Positions 36,354-46,411 of a stretch of DNA of 64,000 bases are shown here, piece after piece. The stretch comes from Aliiglaciecola lipolytica E3. Its GTDB lineage: Bacteria > Pseudomonadota > Gammaproteobacteria > Enterobacterales > Alteromonadaceae. The notes beneath the pieces were generated by a model. The model did not search any database and was not told the origin of the DNA. It saw nothing but the letters and a program-made list of their open reading frames with translations. The stretch is from positions 1 to 64,000 of the forward strand of contig NZ_BAEN01000065.1 of NCBI RefSeq assembly GCF_000314975.1, given 5' to 3'. Position 1 is the stretch's first letter, and the number at the start of each line of letters is the position of its first letter. Both the position numbers and the translations under genes were made by a program.

Positions 36354-36541
36354 TGAAAGCTGAACTGAAAGCCAAAAACGTAGAAGAATTGAACGCAGAG
36401 TTGTTAACACTACTTCGCGAACAGTTTAACCTACGCATGCAGCACAGCACTGGACAGTTGGAAAAAACTGACCAGCTACGTAAAGTGCGTCGTAACATCG
36501 CGCGTGTTAAAACCATTCTGACTGAAAAGGCTGATAGCTAA
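36353..36541 (+). CDS. rpmC: 50S ribosomal protein L29
   Basis: 62-residue two-helix protein ([38 protein letters not shown]) near the tunnel exit. Overlaps both neighbours by one base, so translation is coupled along rplP-rpmC-rpsQ. Confidence 0.97.
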   Translation: MKAELKAKNVEELNAELLTLLREQFNLRMQHSTGQLEKTDQLRKVRRNIARVKTILTEKADS

Positions 36542-36801
36542 TGACTGAACAACAAGTTCGTACTGTTCGCGGTCGTGTGGTAAGCAACAAGATGGATAAA
36601 ACCATTACAGTTGTTGTTGAACGTTTCGTAAAACACCCAATTTATGGGAAGTTCCAAAAACGTTCTACTAAGCTTCACGCCCATGACGAAACTAACCAAT
36701 GTAATGAAGGTGACGTAGTAACTATTACTGAATGTCGTCCTTTGTCAAAGTCCAAAAACTGGACGTTGGTTGACGTAGTAACTAAAGCAACTATCGTTTA
36801 A
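36541..36801 (+). CDS. rpsQ: 30S ribosomal protein S17
   Basis: 86-residue OB-fold protein with [32 protein letters not shown] and [21 protein letters not shown]. It is the last gene here and is followed by a strong terminator; rplN and the rest of the spc operon, usually next, are absent from the window. Confidence 0.98.
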   Translation: MTEQQVRTVRGRVVSNKMDKTITVVVERFVKHPIYGKFQKRSTKLHAHDETNQCNEGDVVTITECRPLSKSKNWTLVDVVTKATIV

Positions 36802-36821
36802 GTTGTTTTAAGTGAAAGTTG

Positions 36822-36849
36822 AAAAAGCCGCTCAATGAGCGGCTTTTTT
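36822..36849 (+). terminator. S10 operon terminator
   Basis: GCCGCTC/GAGCGGC stem extended by A/T pairs, with a 3-base loop and six T, 21 bases after the rpsQ stop. Strong intrinsic terminator ending the ribosomal operon. Confidence 0.92.
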
Positions 36850-37130
36850 GTATCTCGAATTTAGCCGTTAGGATTTCTTACTGAATAAATATTTTGGGAC
36901 GCTATTTAGTTGGCAAGTTTCGTTAAGTTACTGCTAACTTAGCGATTGGCTAGAGATGAGTTGAGATTGCTGCATGTGTACAATCAACTTAGACATTTTA
37001 CTCAATATGGTTTGCTATGGATTACTGAGACAGTTAGGCTATTAATCTAATGCAAGTAGCAGCCGTTTAATATGAGCTTGCTAACAGCGTAACTTTCGAA
37101 AAAGCTACGCTATTTAGATTTATATTGTTT
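36850..37130. other. intergenic between the S10 operon and the RTX gene
   Basis: About 280 bases of AT-rich sequence between convergent genes. No ORF, repeat or trace of rplN was seen. Confidence 0.5.
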
Positions 37131-39824
37131 TTAGGCTTTTCTGCGGCCTAGCCAAAAGCCAAATAACGATAAAATAAACAATGCAAATGTTGAGGGAGCA
37201 GCAACTTGGACTGAGCCATCGTCTTCGGCGATCATGGCTGACAAACTCCAACTTCCTTGATCGTTAAACTGCCAATCTAACGACCAGTCATCATTCAAAA
37301 CACTAAACCAACCTGAAGGATTAATAAAATCACCAAATTGGTCTCGCAAGCTACCGCTAATGGATAGAAAATTAAATGAAATATCCGTCAAATCGTCAGC
37401 AAACAGGCCATCAAGTAAAATAAAGTTCATCGAAATGTCGCTGAGTAAGGTCAAATCACCCAGTATATCGATTTCGTCAAAAATTAAATTACCGGAATTA
37501 TCCTTACCGATCTCCATATTTAGTACTACATTGTCCCAGGTGGTGTTGGAGAAACTCAAACTGCCAGGACTATTACCCGGATTGATCTGAGCGTCACTAA
37601 GTATGGTGTCTCCAAAAAATAGACCATTACCTGAGATGTTACCACTCAAGGTTAATTCGCTTATGCCATTAGCGGCAATGACCCCGTTGTTAATAACAGT
37701 TCCATTCAAAAAAGTATCTGCCGAGAATATCAATGAACCAGTTGAGGTATTGTTGATAGTACCTGTGTTTTCTATTGTGCCACCTCTATGTACTCGGGTA
37801 ATGCCTTGATTAACCAATTCAGCTTGGTTGTTTAGTGTGCCATACACATCTAGTTTAGAGGTTGCACTATTAACAAATCCCATACTATTTGTGACCTGAC
37901 TGTTGATGTTTACTTGTTTAGTATTAAATACTTGCTCTGAAAAAGTCAGCGTTGAGTTGACATTGTACTGTTCAAACTGACCCTTGTTTATTAGGCCTGC
38001 GTATGTTGAATCCAGATCTGCAATCAAATTGCCTTGAGCGTTAACAATCGACTCTATGCGATTCTCTGGGCCGGAAAAGTGTTCCATTAAGGTAATAGAA
38101 CCATTAGATTGATATGCTAGTTCAAGACTATTGTTGTCGTAATTAGCTGAATATGCCAAAACAACATTGCTGTTAGTATTTGTCTGAATACTGTCTTTTC
38201 CTGAGACATCAAACATTGTGTCGGTGCCGCTACGGTCTCTGTCAAAGTCTATAATATAGGTGTCATTACCTTCACCACCGGATGCAAAATCGTTGTCACC
38301 GTCCCGGACAAACGTCATGGTGTCAGCTCCAGAACCACCTTCCATTAAGTCAATGCCGATACCATCGTAAAGTGAGTCATTGCCGTTTTGTCCCAATAAG
38401 ATGTCGTTACCTCGGCCGCCTGCGAGTATATCTGTATCTTCACCGCCATACAGAGTGTCATTACCATTGCCGCCTTCCAGATAGTCAACGCCGCCATTGC
38501 CATACAGAATATCATCGCCATCGTTCCCGTATAGGGTATCAGCGCCAGCATTTCCTTGTATGAAATCGTTGCCCTGATTTCCCTCGATATAATCGTTACC
38601 TTCTCCGCCCTCTATCGTGTCATTTCCTTGCCCACCATAAAGGGTGTCATCGTCATCTTCACCATTTATAAAGTCATCACCTAAGTCACCGTAAAGTGTA
38701 TCGCCGCTCGTTCCACCAAAGAGTTTGTCATTACCGTCGCCACCGTATAAGAAGTCTATGTTGGAGTCGCCATAAAGCTCATCTTCTCCGTTGCCACCAT
38801 ATAGAAAGTCCATGCTGGTACCACCGTAAAGTTTGTCATTACCGTCACCACCTTCGAGAAGATCTTCACCTCCTTCACCATAGAGTTCATCATCTCCAAA
38901 ACCACCGTATAATGTGTCTTCATTGGTGCCACCGTAAAGTTTATCGTTCCCCGTTCCACCATCTATGATGTCGGCACCACTATCACCATACAGTAGATCA
39001 TCACCAGCGCCTCCATCAATATCGTCACCGCTGCTACCACCATGAATTTCATCATTTCCTAATCCGCCGAGGATAGTGTCAGCTCCGCCATCGCCATAAA
39101 TGAGGTCATCATCGCCGCCTCCATCAATGTAGTCGCCACTGGTGCCACCATAAATCTCATCGTTTCCAAATCCACCGTAAATGGTGTCTACGCCGCTTCC
39201 ACCATCTATGAAGTCGTCGCCACTATCTCCAAGGTCAATGGCATCAATACCGTTATCGCCATATAAATAATCGCCACCCGATCCCCCAATGATACGATCA
39301 TCACCGTTACCGCCATGAACGGTATCTCCACTGCTACCACCATCTATATCATCGTTTCCATCACCGCCATTGATATCATCCCTACCGTCATCACCAGTGA
39401 TTCTGTCATTTCCTTCATTTCCGCTAATGGAGTCATCACCATCCTTTCCGAAGAGTACGTCATCTCCAAGCCCACCATATAGAATATCGTCTCCGTCTTC
39501 TCCAATAATCCGATCGTCCCCTAGCTCTCCATATAACGTGTCGTTACCCGTGCCGCCAAATATCCCGTCGTTTCCTTCCCCACCATATATAGTATCGTCG
39601 CCTGTGACGCCATATAAGTTATCTACACCGCCATAACCGTAAATGATGTCATCACAATCACCGCTTTGCGTACACTCGTATGACGTATCACCGTAAATCA
39701 TATTTCCGTCATCCGAACCTTTAATGATCTCAGCGAAGCTATTTTGCGAAGCAAAACACAAAAGAACTGACGAGGCGACGAGCGTCTTTTGGCATTTTTT
39801 GAGTATGATGTTGTTGCGTTTCAT
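37131..39824 (-). CDS. RTX-type calcium-binding repeat protein with a PEP-CTERM-like C-terminus
   Basis: 897 residues. N-terminal Sec signal peptide (LVASSVLLCFASQNSFAE, to ~32). Dense GGxGxDxLYG-type nonapeptide repeats run from ~35 to ~515, folding as a Ca2+-bound beta-roll. A beta-rich region (~560-860) follows, with GTINNTSTGSL-type blocks and INPGNSPGSLSF, reminiscent of autotransporter/PEP-CTERM passenger repeats. The last ~24 residues read VAAPSTFALFILSLFGFWLG then RRKA: a short motif, a membrane helix and a basic tail, as in PEP-CTERM sorting signals but with VAAPS instead of VPEPS. It is probably exported by Sec and processed by an exosortase, then held on the surface or in the matrix. 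No type I secretion genes adjoin it. Confidence 0.85.
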   Translation of the reverse strand: MKRNNIILKKCQKTLVASSVLLCFASQNSFAEIIKGSDDGNMIYGDTSYECTQSGDCDDIIYGYGGVDNLYGVTGDDTIYGGEGNDGIFGGTGNDTLYGELGDDRIIGEDGDDILYGGLGDDVLFGKDGDDSISGNEGNDRITGDDGRDDINGGDGNDDIDGGSSGDTVHGGNGDDRIIGGSGGDYLYGDNGIDAIDLGDSGDDFIDGGSGVDTIYGGFGNDEIYGGTSGDYIDGGGDDDLIYGDGGADTILGGLGNDEIHGGSSGDDIDGGAGDDLLYGDSGADIIDGGTGNDKLYGGTNEDTLYGGFGDDELYGEGGEDLLEGGDGNDKLYGGTSMDFLYGGNGEDELYGDSNIDFLYGGDGNDKLFGGTSGDTLYGDLGDDFINGEDDDDTLYGGQGNDTIEGGEGNDYIEGNQGNDFIQGNAGADTLYGNDGDDILYGNGGVDYLEGGNGNDTLYGGEDTDILAGGRGNDILLGQNGNDSLYDGIGIDLMEGGSGADTMTFVRDGDNDFASGGEGNDTYIIDFDRDRSGTDTMFDVSGKDSIQTNTNSNVVLAYSANYDNNSLELAYQSNGSITLMEHFSGPENRIESIVNAQGNLIADLDSTYAGLINKGQFEQYNVNSTLTFSEQVFNTKQVNINSQVTNSMGFVNSATSKLDVYGTLNNQAELVNQGITRVHRGGTIENTGTINNTSTGSLIFSADTFLNGTVINNGVIAANGISELTLSGNISGNGLFFGDTILSDAQINPGNSPGSLSFSNTTWDNVVLNMEIGKDNSGNLIFDEIDILGDLTLLSDISMNFILLDGLFADDLTDISFNFLSISGSLRDQFGDFINPSGWFSVLNDDWSLDWQFNDQGSWSLSAMIAEDDGSVQVAAPSTFALFILSLFGFWLGRRKA

Positions 39825-39994
39825 GATGCTTTCCCTAGTTATAAATTACTTGGTTGAAAATTCGAGATGGTAATGTTGACGCAATGGTCTGTATCCAATC
39901 TACATTCATAGCAAATCTAGCGTAAACACCGATTCAGACCGTTGTAAAAAACGGACCTTTAGTGGTACTTTTTGGACAAACGTTAGGGAATATT

Positions 39995-42900
39995 TCAAAT
40001 ATTGGTTGGCGGGTATCCGAAATATTTTTTGAACACTTTTGAAAAGTAAGACAGGCTTTCATAGCCCACAGCATAGGCAACTTCGCTGACACGATTGTTT
40101 TTTGTTTGTAACAATTGTAGAGCTATTTCCATCCTGATTTTAGTGATAAATTGCACCAAAGTCATGGATAACTCTTTCTGGCTGTTTCGCCTTAGTGTGC
40201 GCTCAGTACAGGACATAAGTGACGCCAAATCAGCTATAGAAAAGCTTGGATCTGACAGGTTCGCAATAACATGAGAACGCAGCCTTTGCTTAAAATCACC
40301 ATTGTTATCCGGTTGCATAAACGAAGCTATAAGCTGCTTACGAAACGCCTTGCGTGAAACGAGAATCGCATTAACTCTGGCAATGAGTTCAGCCGTATCA
40401 AAAGGTTTGGTCAAGTAATCATCAGCACCCGTATCGAGCCCTTCCACGGTTTCCCGTTTTGTCGCTCTTGCAGTTAGTAGAATAATTGGAATCGTTTTAG
40501 TTAACGGGTCGGCTTTGATCTTTTGCGTTAACTGCAATCCATCCATGATCGGCATCATCACATCAGAGATGATTAAATCAGGTAATTCAGCCACCGCTAA
40601 CGTCAATGCTTCCTTGCCGTTTTTTGCGGTGATAACGCGATAAGTCGGTTCCAATGTCCTGTATATAAACTCTCTAAGATCGTCATTGTCATCAACAACC
40701 AATAATGTTGTGACATTTGGGTCTTTTTTATCGATCGTTGTTCGGGCATGTAAATACTTATCGCTAAGTTTTACATCGGAAACATGTCTTTGGGGAGCAA
40801 TTTGAGTTAAATCTAACATGACGGCTTTATCAAAATGCTCATGGCCAAGTTTGAACCGTAAGGTAAAAGTTGTACTCTCGCCGCTATCTGATTCGAGGCT
40901 AACTTCTCCGTGATGCAAATCCATGATTTCTTTTACAAAAGACAATCCTATACCAGTACCTGGCTCGGAAACGGATTCAGACGCCGCTCCCTGGAAAAAT
41001 CGTTCAAAAACTAGATGCTGTTCTTTTTCTGAAATTCCGACACCATTGTCTGATACTGACAAACTGACATGTTGATCCTTAGTAGCAAGAGACACACAAA
41101 TCAGTGAGCCTTCACCGCTGTATTTAATTGCATTCATAATCAAATTAGACACACAGCGATCCACTTGTTCTTTGTCAAAATATACAAGTAGCGGATCGGC
41201 AGGACACGAGACGTCTAAAATTTGCTGGCTTTTTATCGCCAGAGGGGCAAAACGCAAACAAACATGTCGAACCAGTTCAGCCATGTCCCATTGGGCAATA
41301 CGCAGTTGAAATTTGTTATTGTCGAGGCGGTTTATATCCAACACTAAACTAATCAGAGATAACATCTTTCGGGCGTTATTTACAGCCGCAGTTACGCCGT
41401 ATTTAACTTTTTCATTTAATTCAATACCACTATCCAAAATATCCTGAAGAGGGGCAACAGTAAGCGTAATAGGGGTTCTGAACTCATGGGAGATATTAGC
41501 AAAAAATCGTTCTTTCAATTGTTGTTGGGCTTCCAATTGTTCCGCTTTTTTGGTGATTTCAGCTGTTTTAATATCAACCTGAGTTTGTAATTCAAGGTTT
41601 CTGCGTTGTAGCTGTTTGGTGCGCCATTTTTGGGTTAACCAACCGCTCAATACCACCATCAATACAAAAAGACTGATATAACATAAAAGTGCTAATTTGC
41701 TTAAATACCAAGGAGGTAAAATAGAAAAGTTGAAGGCTTTCTGACTGACTCTTTGCCAGCCCTCTTTTGCTTCGATTTCGAAAGTATAATCTCCACCGCT
41801 TAAGCTAGTGAAATCTTTATACAATTCGGTACTCCATCTGCTCCAATTTTCATTTTCGGAACCGATTAATCGATGCCGATATTTCGCGCGCTTTAAATCG
41901 CTGTTTTCTGCAAGGGCATACTCAATTCTTAATGAATTATTTTGTTGATCCAAGACTGGTAGAATGACCTCACCTTGGCCGCCAAACAAAAGTTCGTTAG
42001 ACTCAGTATTGGTTATGCTTCGGATGTTGAGAATTCCCAGTGGCGGCGGAGAACTTAGACGTTGTATGTCGATTCGGTAAACCTCACCTTTTGCCGAAGC
42101 AAACCAGAGAATATTTTCTGAAGTACTTAAAAAACCCTTGTAACCATTAAGCAAAAAAGGCTTGAAGGTTGCTTCGTCTGCCTTCCATTTGCCATTCTCA
42201 TCCTCAAAAATGTAACCAGTGTGGCCGCCAATACGATACCAAAGTTTGTTGCCATGCCCTTCTGCCATTCGAAACACATCCTGCCCTAGAGTATGAAATA
42301 TAGACGGCCGGTTTTTGATAAATTGCAATTGAGGCTCACGGGTTTCGTCAAAATCCATCACGCCATCATAGGTGCCTATAAGCAATCCCTGCTTGGCGAT
42401 AAAGGGGTATATATTCCCAGCCGGCAAACCACTTTCTGCTGCATATTTTGTGACAGAATGCGATGTCGCTTCATTGTTTTCTGGAATAAATTGATAGAGC
42501 TCTTGGGTTGGTGTTCCAGCCCAAATGGTGCCATTGTCCTGTGCAGCTAAAACAATCATTTCGTCTTTTTCAGCATTTACTTTATTAGCGTAGGGCTGAC
42601 CGTCACTGAAATGCACCTTGTATAAGCCATTGTTTGTACTGGCGTACAAGTTTTTACCGTCTTTGGTGACGACGAATGCTTTGCCAGTTTCTCCACTGAT
42701 TAAATGCAATATGTCACCCAGTGATCCGTCGGCGGAAATAGGCCGGGCGTTAATGCCTGTGCGGTTGGCGTAAAACAGATAATCATTGTGGTGCACAAAG
42801 TCCCAACCTAAACTAACATCGTCAAGTAACTGCTCAAAAAAGGGTGGAAGTAGAGCTGAAGGACTTGCTTGAAGTTGAAACAAGCCGTCACTCATGATGC

Positions 42901-43996
42901 TGATTTTACCTTGTAATAAACCGAGTTTATTCGCTAAATTGCTACCCGTAAGGTAGTGACTATACACATGGGGTGGGGTAAATTTAATAATATCTGGAAC
43001 TCCTGACGCCCAAATATTTCCTTGCCTGTCTTCCATCAAAGAATAAAACTTATTGCTCCCCAAGCCATGCTCTTCACCCATTTGTCTAAGGGGAGTTAGA
43101 TTTTTATCAAGTATAAATATGCCGCTGTTTAATGTGGCAATGTAATAATACCCATCGGACGCACGAATGGCGTGATAGACGTCTTTGTCTTGATTGAACA
43201 GGCTTGCTTGAGAAATTTGTTGTAACGATGAGCCTGATTGCCTAAAAAAACCATGCTTTGCAGTAAAAACAAGCATATTGTTATTTTCATCAGCAATGAT
43301 TTGCTGCACTTTGGCATCAATGGGTAGCGAAAAACTGGTGGCAACGGTCGACGTGGTGCCATCGCTATTAATGATTATTTGCTGTAAATTATTGTTATTA
43401 GGAGACTTAAAGATAAACGAGTTGGCCAAACTAAAAATTCGAAAGTTGCCATCCTCATTTTCAGACACAACTTCAAGCGTTTTGCCATTCCACAACAAAA
43501 TCAATTTATTGGTCACAAACACCACGCCGTCGCTATTAGCTGCAGTATACCAAGTTTCGCCAATCTGCTTTTGCTCAAATGACCAGTCTTCAATTAGTGA
43601 CGTAAATACTAAGCGGCCCAGTTTATCAGCTTCATAATAGCCAATATCATTCATGCTGCCGGTGTATAGGCGATTATCGTTCCAAAGGCTGATTGAGCGG
43701 ATCAGGGTTCGCTGGGGAGATGAATAAATCCGCCAACTTTCGCCATCCCACTGATTTATTCCCCAGCCAGTACCGTTGTAGATATAGCCATCGTTGCCTT
43801 GTAATATAAACCAGTTTTGATTGGACCCTTGATGGGTTTGGGATCCAAACACTTCCACGACCGGCAGGCCGATTTCCCTGTAGTTTTCAGCGTCAGTATT
43901 TGCTGTAAATAGTAGTAAAAAAAAGCCCACGACTAACGGTATCCGGGCTATACAGCTTTGCGCAAAGGTTAACGTAATGGTTGGATTAATGAACAC
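39995..43996 (-). CDS. hybrid two-component sensor/regulator (propeller, histidine kinase, receiver, AraC)
   Basis: 1333 residues. Signal peptide or first helix (to ~35), a periplasmic two-component-regulator propeller (~40-660), a Y_Y_Y domain (~670-760) and a membrane helix (~770-790). Then the kinase: HisKA with FFANISHEFRTP (His ~837), ATPase boxes NLIMNAIKYS, DNGVGI and GTGIGLSF. The receiver has SDVMMP (Asp ~1144), and the AraC DNA-binding end (~1235-1333) includes SFSIADLASLM and VGYESLSYFSKVFKKYFGYPP. Such proteins usually sense oligosaccharides and switch on a nearby polysaccharide-use cluster, but none is adjacent. GTG start behind AAGGGA. Its ligand is unknown. Confidence 0.92.
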   Translation of the reverse strand: MFINPTITLTFAQSCIARIPLVVGFFLLLFTANTDAENYREIGLPVVEVFGSQTHQGSNQNWFILQGNDGYIYNGTGWGINQWDGESWRIYSSPQRTLIRSISLWNDNRLYTGSMNDIGYYEADKLGRLVFTSLIEDWSFEQKQIGETWYTAANSDGVVFVTNKLILLWNGKTLEVVSENEDGNFRIFSLANSFIFKSPNNNNLQQIIINSDGTTSTVATSFSLPIDAKVQQIIADENNNMLVFTAKHGFFRQSGSSLQQISQASLFNQDKDVYHAIRASDGYYYIATLNSGIFILDKNLTPLRQMGEEHGLGSNKFYSLMEDRQGNIWASGVPDIIKFTPPHVYSHYLTGSNLANKLGLLQGKISIMSDGLFQLQASPSALLPPFFEQLLDDVSLGWDFVHHNDYLFYANRTGINARPISADGSLGDILHLISGETGKAFVVTKDGKNLYASTNNGLYKVHFSDGQPYANKVNAEKDEMIVLAAQDNGTIWAGTPTQELYQFIPENNEATSHSVTKYAAESGLPAGNIYPFIAKQGLLIGTYDGVMDFDETREPQLQFIKNRPSIFHTLGQDVFRMAEGHGNKLWYRIGGHTGYIFEDENGKWKADEATFKPFLLNGYKGFLSTSENILWFASAKGEVYRIDIQRLSSPPPLGILNIRSITNTESNELLFGGQGEVILPVLDQQNNSLRIEYALAENSDLKRAKYRHRLIGSENENWSRWSTELYKDFTSLSGGDYTFEIEAKEGWQRVSQKAFNFSILPPWYLSKLALLCYISLFVLMVVLSGWLTQKWRTKQLQRRNLELQTQVDIKTAEITKKAEQLEAQQQLKERFFANISHEFRTPITLTVAPLQDILDSGIELNEKVKYGVTAAVNNARKMLSLISLVLDINRLDNNKFQLRIAQWDMAELVRHVCLRFAPLAIKSQQILDVSCPADPLLVYFDKEQVDRCVSNLIMNAIKYSGEGSLICVSLATKDQHVSLSVSDNGVGISEKEQHLVFERFFQGAASESVSEPGTGIGLSFVKEIMDLHHGEVSLESDSGESTTFTLRFKLGHEHFDKAVMLDLTQIAPQRHVSDVKLSDKYLHARTTIDKKDPNVTTLLVVDDNDDLREFIYRTLEPTYRVITAKNGKEALTLAVAELPDLIISDVMMPIMDGLQLTQKIKADPLTKTIPIILLTARATKRETVEGLDTGADDYLTKPFDTAELIARVNAILVSRKAFRKQLIASFMQPDNNGDFKQRLRSHVIANLSDPSFSIADLASLMSCTERTLRRNSQKELSMTLVQFITKIRMEIALQLLQTKNNRVSEVAYAVGYESLSYFSKVFKKYFGYPPTNI

Positions 43997-44382
43997 AATT
44001 CCCTTAAATTATCAGTCTATCCAAAGTTCCTTTTAGTAACAGAAACCAACGCTTGATTTATATACTAAAGCGAAAATGCACAACTGCAAGTCCAAGCTGT
44101 AAAGGGAAGTAGATTAAATCTCTCTGGTTGCGAGGCGAGTTAATTTTTGTTGTGTATTTTTTAGCCAGCCCGCATCGATAGCCACAATCATAAAAAGCCC
44201 GATGACTTATGACAGAACGGCTGGTTCATACTGTTCGCGATTGTGTAGTGAGCCATAGACATTACAGTTGGTTTAAGTACAAAGTAAAGTGCGTTGAGAT
44301 TAAATTGTTCAACTAAAATAAAATTTAGACTCCAGAATGAGTATGTCTATACTGAAGTGGTGTTTATTTACTAATTGCTTGT
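43997..44382. other. intergenic between divergent genes
   Basis: About 385 bases upstream of both the hybrid sensor and a solute-binding-like protein. No ORF with a ribosome-binding site, no clear promoter pair and no tRNA-like fold was noticed. Confidence 0.5.
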
Positions 44383-45144
44383 ATGAAAATGGTTTTTCGG
44401 ATGTTGGTGATGATTTTTGTCTCCGCATTACCTTTACATTTGATGGCAGATACATTGGTATCTCATTGTCGAGATTACCCACCGGAACTCTATTTTGATG
44501 GTGAAACGTGTATTGGCGTTATTCCTGAGTTGGTTGAAGATGTTCTTGAGGAACTTGGTCATGATGTTGATTGGGTATATGCGCCATGGATAAGATCAAT
44601 GAAGGAAGCACAACGCGGTAATGTTGATTTATTAGTGCGTCATTCAATGACTGAAAAGCGTTTACTACATTTAAAACCGATTAATTATGGGGTTAGGAAA
44701 AGGACGCTGTCTTTTTTCAAATCTAACAAATTTAAAGGTGATATAACTTCTTACGAGGATTTGGAAAAAGTTAGATTAGGCGCTATTCGTGGAATTTTTT
44801 ATTCTCCAGAGTTTTCGAAACTAAATCCTGAAAATCTCATTTTAGTAGGAAAGACAGAGCAATTAATCGGTATGTTAGACATGGCCAGAATTGATATTGT
44901 TGTAACTTCTGAATCACATAATATTGAGCTATTTGAAGGCCGATTTGACAAAGTGTCTTTTGAAGACCATTTTTTAAATTATCACTATATAAGTATCCCC
45001 AAAACCTCAAAAGCCCTCCGTTATTATGATGAGATAGCAACCAACATGCTCAAGTACCGTAAGACAGGTAAAATCAATCAATATTTTAAAAAATATGGAT
45101 TGCCACCACCCGACCAAGATTATTCAGAATCTGAGAGGAACTAA
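44383..45144 (+). CDS. periplasmic solute-binding-like protein (SBP_bac_3 type)
   Basis: 253 residues: signal peptide (cleavage near LMA/D, ~22), then the two-lobe fold of family-3 solute-binding proteins with PELYFDGETCIGVIPELVEDVLEELG, WIRSMKEAQRGNVDLLVR and LGAIRGIFYSPEF. Two cysteines near the start (SHCRDYPPE, ETCIGV) may form a disulfide. Similar orphan proteins are widespread in marine Alteromonadales. No ABC permease or ATPase is adjacent, so it may act as a sensor partner rather than a transport component. Ligand unknown. Confidence 0.75.
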   Translation: MKMVFRMLVMIFVSALPLHLMADTLVSHCRDYPPELYFDGETCIGVIPELVEDVLEELGHDVDWVYAPWIRSMKEAQRGNVDLLVRHSMTEKRLLHLKPINYGVRKRTLSFFKSNKFKGDITSYEDLEKVRLGAIRGIFYSPEFSKLNPENLILVGKTEQLIGMLDMARIDIVVTSESHNIELFEGRFDKVSFEDHFLNYHYISIPKTSKALRYYDEIATNMLKYRKTGKINQYFKKYGLPPPDQDYSESERN

Positions 45145-45553
45145 AAAACAATTATTCTGAACGTTGCCAAACCGTATTGTTAGGTTTGTCTAAATGTGTG
45201 GAGAATGACGAGGTTAAAAAAGTCTTTATAGTTACATAAGTGGTATTCAACTCTATGAATAGAGTGAATTTTTTCATTGCTAGCATATTGGCATCGTCTT
45301 TGACTTTTGTTTATTTTCATTAGTAGCCGTTAATTAGTGTTAAACTGTATTACAGCAAAGCAGAACGCTGATAGATGGCAAAATCAGTGAGCAAATTGCA
45401 TGTAAAAATAGCTCAATGATTTGACTACTATTAGAGTAATTTTACATTCTAATCTCTTATGCAGAGCTGTGCTCTTGGTTTTTAACTTAGATAATCCAGG
45501 TAATTTCTTTCATTAAATTAAACACTAGAGTTTTGTCGTTAGGGGTTTCACAA
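45145..45553. other. intergenic, no gene seen
   Basis: About 410 bases, AT-rich, between two co-oriented solute-binding-like genes. I saw no hairpin with a T-run, no repeat and no ORF with a ribosome-binding site. Confidence 0.45.
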
Positions 45554-46360
45554 ATGCAGAAGTATTTCACCAAAATATGGTTGATTGGTAGTTTAATCTT
45601 TTGCGGGACTCTATATGCCAACCAAAATGCAAATCAAACAAAAGGTCCAACTAAATTAATTTTCGCGATTAACGACCCGGGTTCTCCGCCCTATTTATAT
45701 TTTGATAAAGTAAATAAGGGATACAGAGGGATAATCGCAGATTTTTTTAACAGTTTTACGGAAGATAATACATTGGACGTTCGATATTTAGATTCTAGTC
45801 GAGCTAGAAACGAATATTTGGTTTTAAATGGAAAAGCAGATTTTTTCCTATCAAGCCCCGCATGGTTAGATAACCCTGACAACATTCTTTTGAGTGATGA
45901 ATTGTTACTTCATAGAAGTTTTTTTTATTCGATATCCCCATTCAGTCAGCCCTTTTCTTTGACTACTTTACCTAAAAATTTAATTTGTACTCGTAGAGGC
46001 TATATTTATCCTTCATTAAGTCAGTTGTTTAAAGATAAAAAATTGATAAGGGTGGATTCAAGTTCACAAATTACAATTACCAATATGTTGATAAAAGGGC
46101 GTTGTGACTATGCTGTTATGAATGAGTACAATGCCAACTCAGTACTCAATCTAAAACAATTTTGTGGTATTAATTTCTATCAATCTCCTAATTCAATTCA
46201 CGATGCTCCGCTGACATTCGTAATCAATAAACAAAGCAGGGACATCATCCCCACTTTGAATGATCAATGGCGTATTTTCCAGAACTCAGGTCAATTAGAA
46301 GATTCAATCCGTGTGCACGGAGGAACGTCTGATTTAGATTCTCAAAAAAACTGTTCGTAA
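45554..46360 (+). CDS. second periplasmic solute-binding-like protein
   Basis: 268 residues from the ATG at 45554, which follows AGGGG; an in-frame TTG seven codons earlier is less likely. Signal peptide (IWLIGSLIFCGTLYA, to ~22), then a family-3 type core: AINDPGSPPYLYFDKVNKGYRGIIADFF and RARNEYLVLNGKADFFLSSP, and a late GRCDYAVMNEYNAN segment. Distant in sequence from the protein at 44383 but of the same fold class. No transporter genes nearby. Confidence 0.7.
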   Translation: MQKYFTKIWLIGSLIFCGTLYANQNANQTKGPTKLIFAINDPGSPPYLYFDKVNKGYRGIIADFFNSFTEDNTLDVRYLDSSRARNEYLVLNGKADFFLSSPAWLDNPDNILLSDELLLHRSFFYSISPFSQPFSLTTLPKNLICTRRGYIYPSLSQLFKDKKLIRVDSSSQITITNMLIKGRCDYAVMNEYNANSVLNLKQFCGINFYQSPNSIHDAPLTFVINKQSRDIIPTLNDQWRIFQNSGQLEDSIRVHGGTSDLDSQKNCS

Positions 46361-46411
46361 CTAATTTTTTGACCAATTACGGCCCTATGCTTCTGGGCTC
46401 GAATCGACTTG

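Noticed and set aside
38282-39636. Several plus-strand frames (60-93 codons) across the RTX repeats
   Set aside because: They are antisense shadows of the GGxGxDxxxG repeat DNA, with biased His/Ser/Pro composition and no ribosome-binding sites.
38200-39720. Dense short-period repeats that could suggest a CRISPR or minisatellite array
   Set aside because: The periodicity is 27 bases, matches the nonapeptide repeat of the coding frame and has no spacer structure.
44100-44300. Possible tRNA or small RNA in the divergent gap before the solute-binding-like gene
   Set aside because: No cloverleaf pairing, T-loop GTTCGAnTC sequence or terminator could be recognised.
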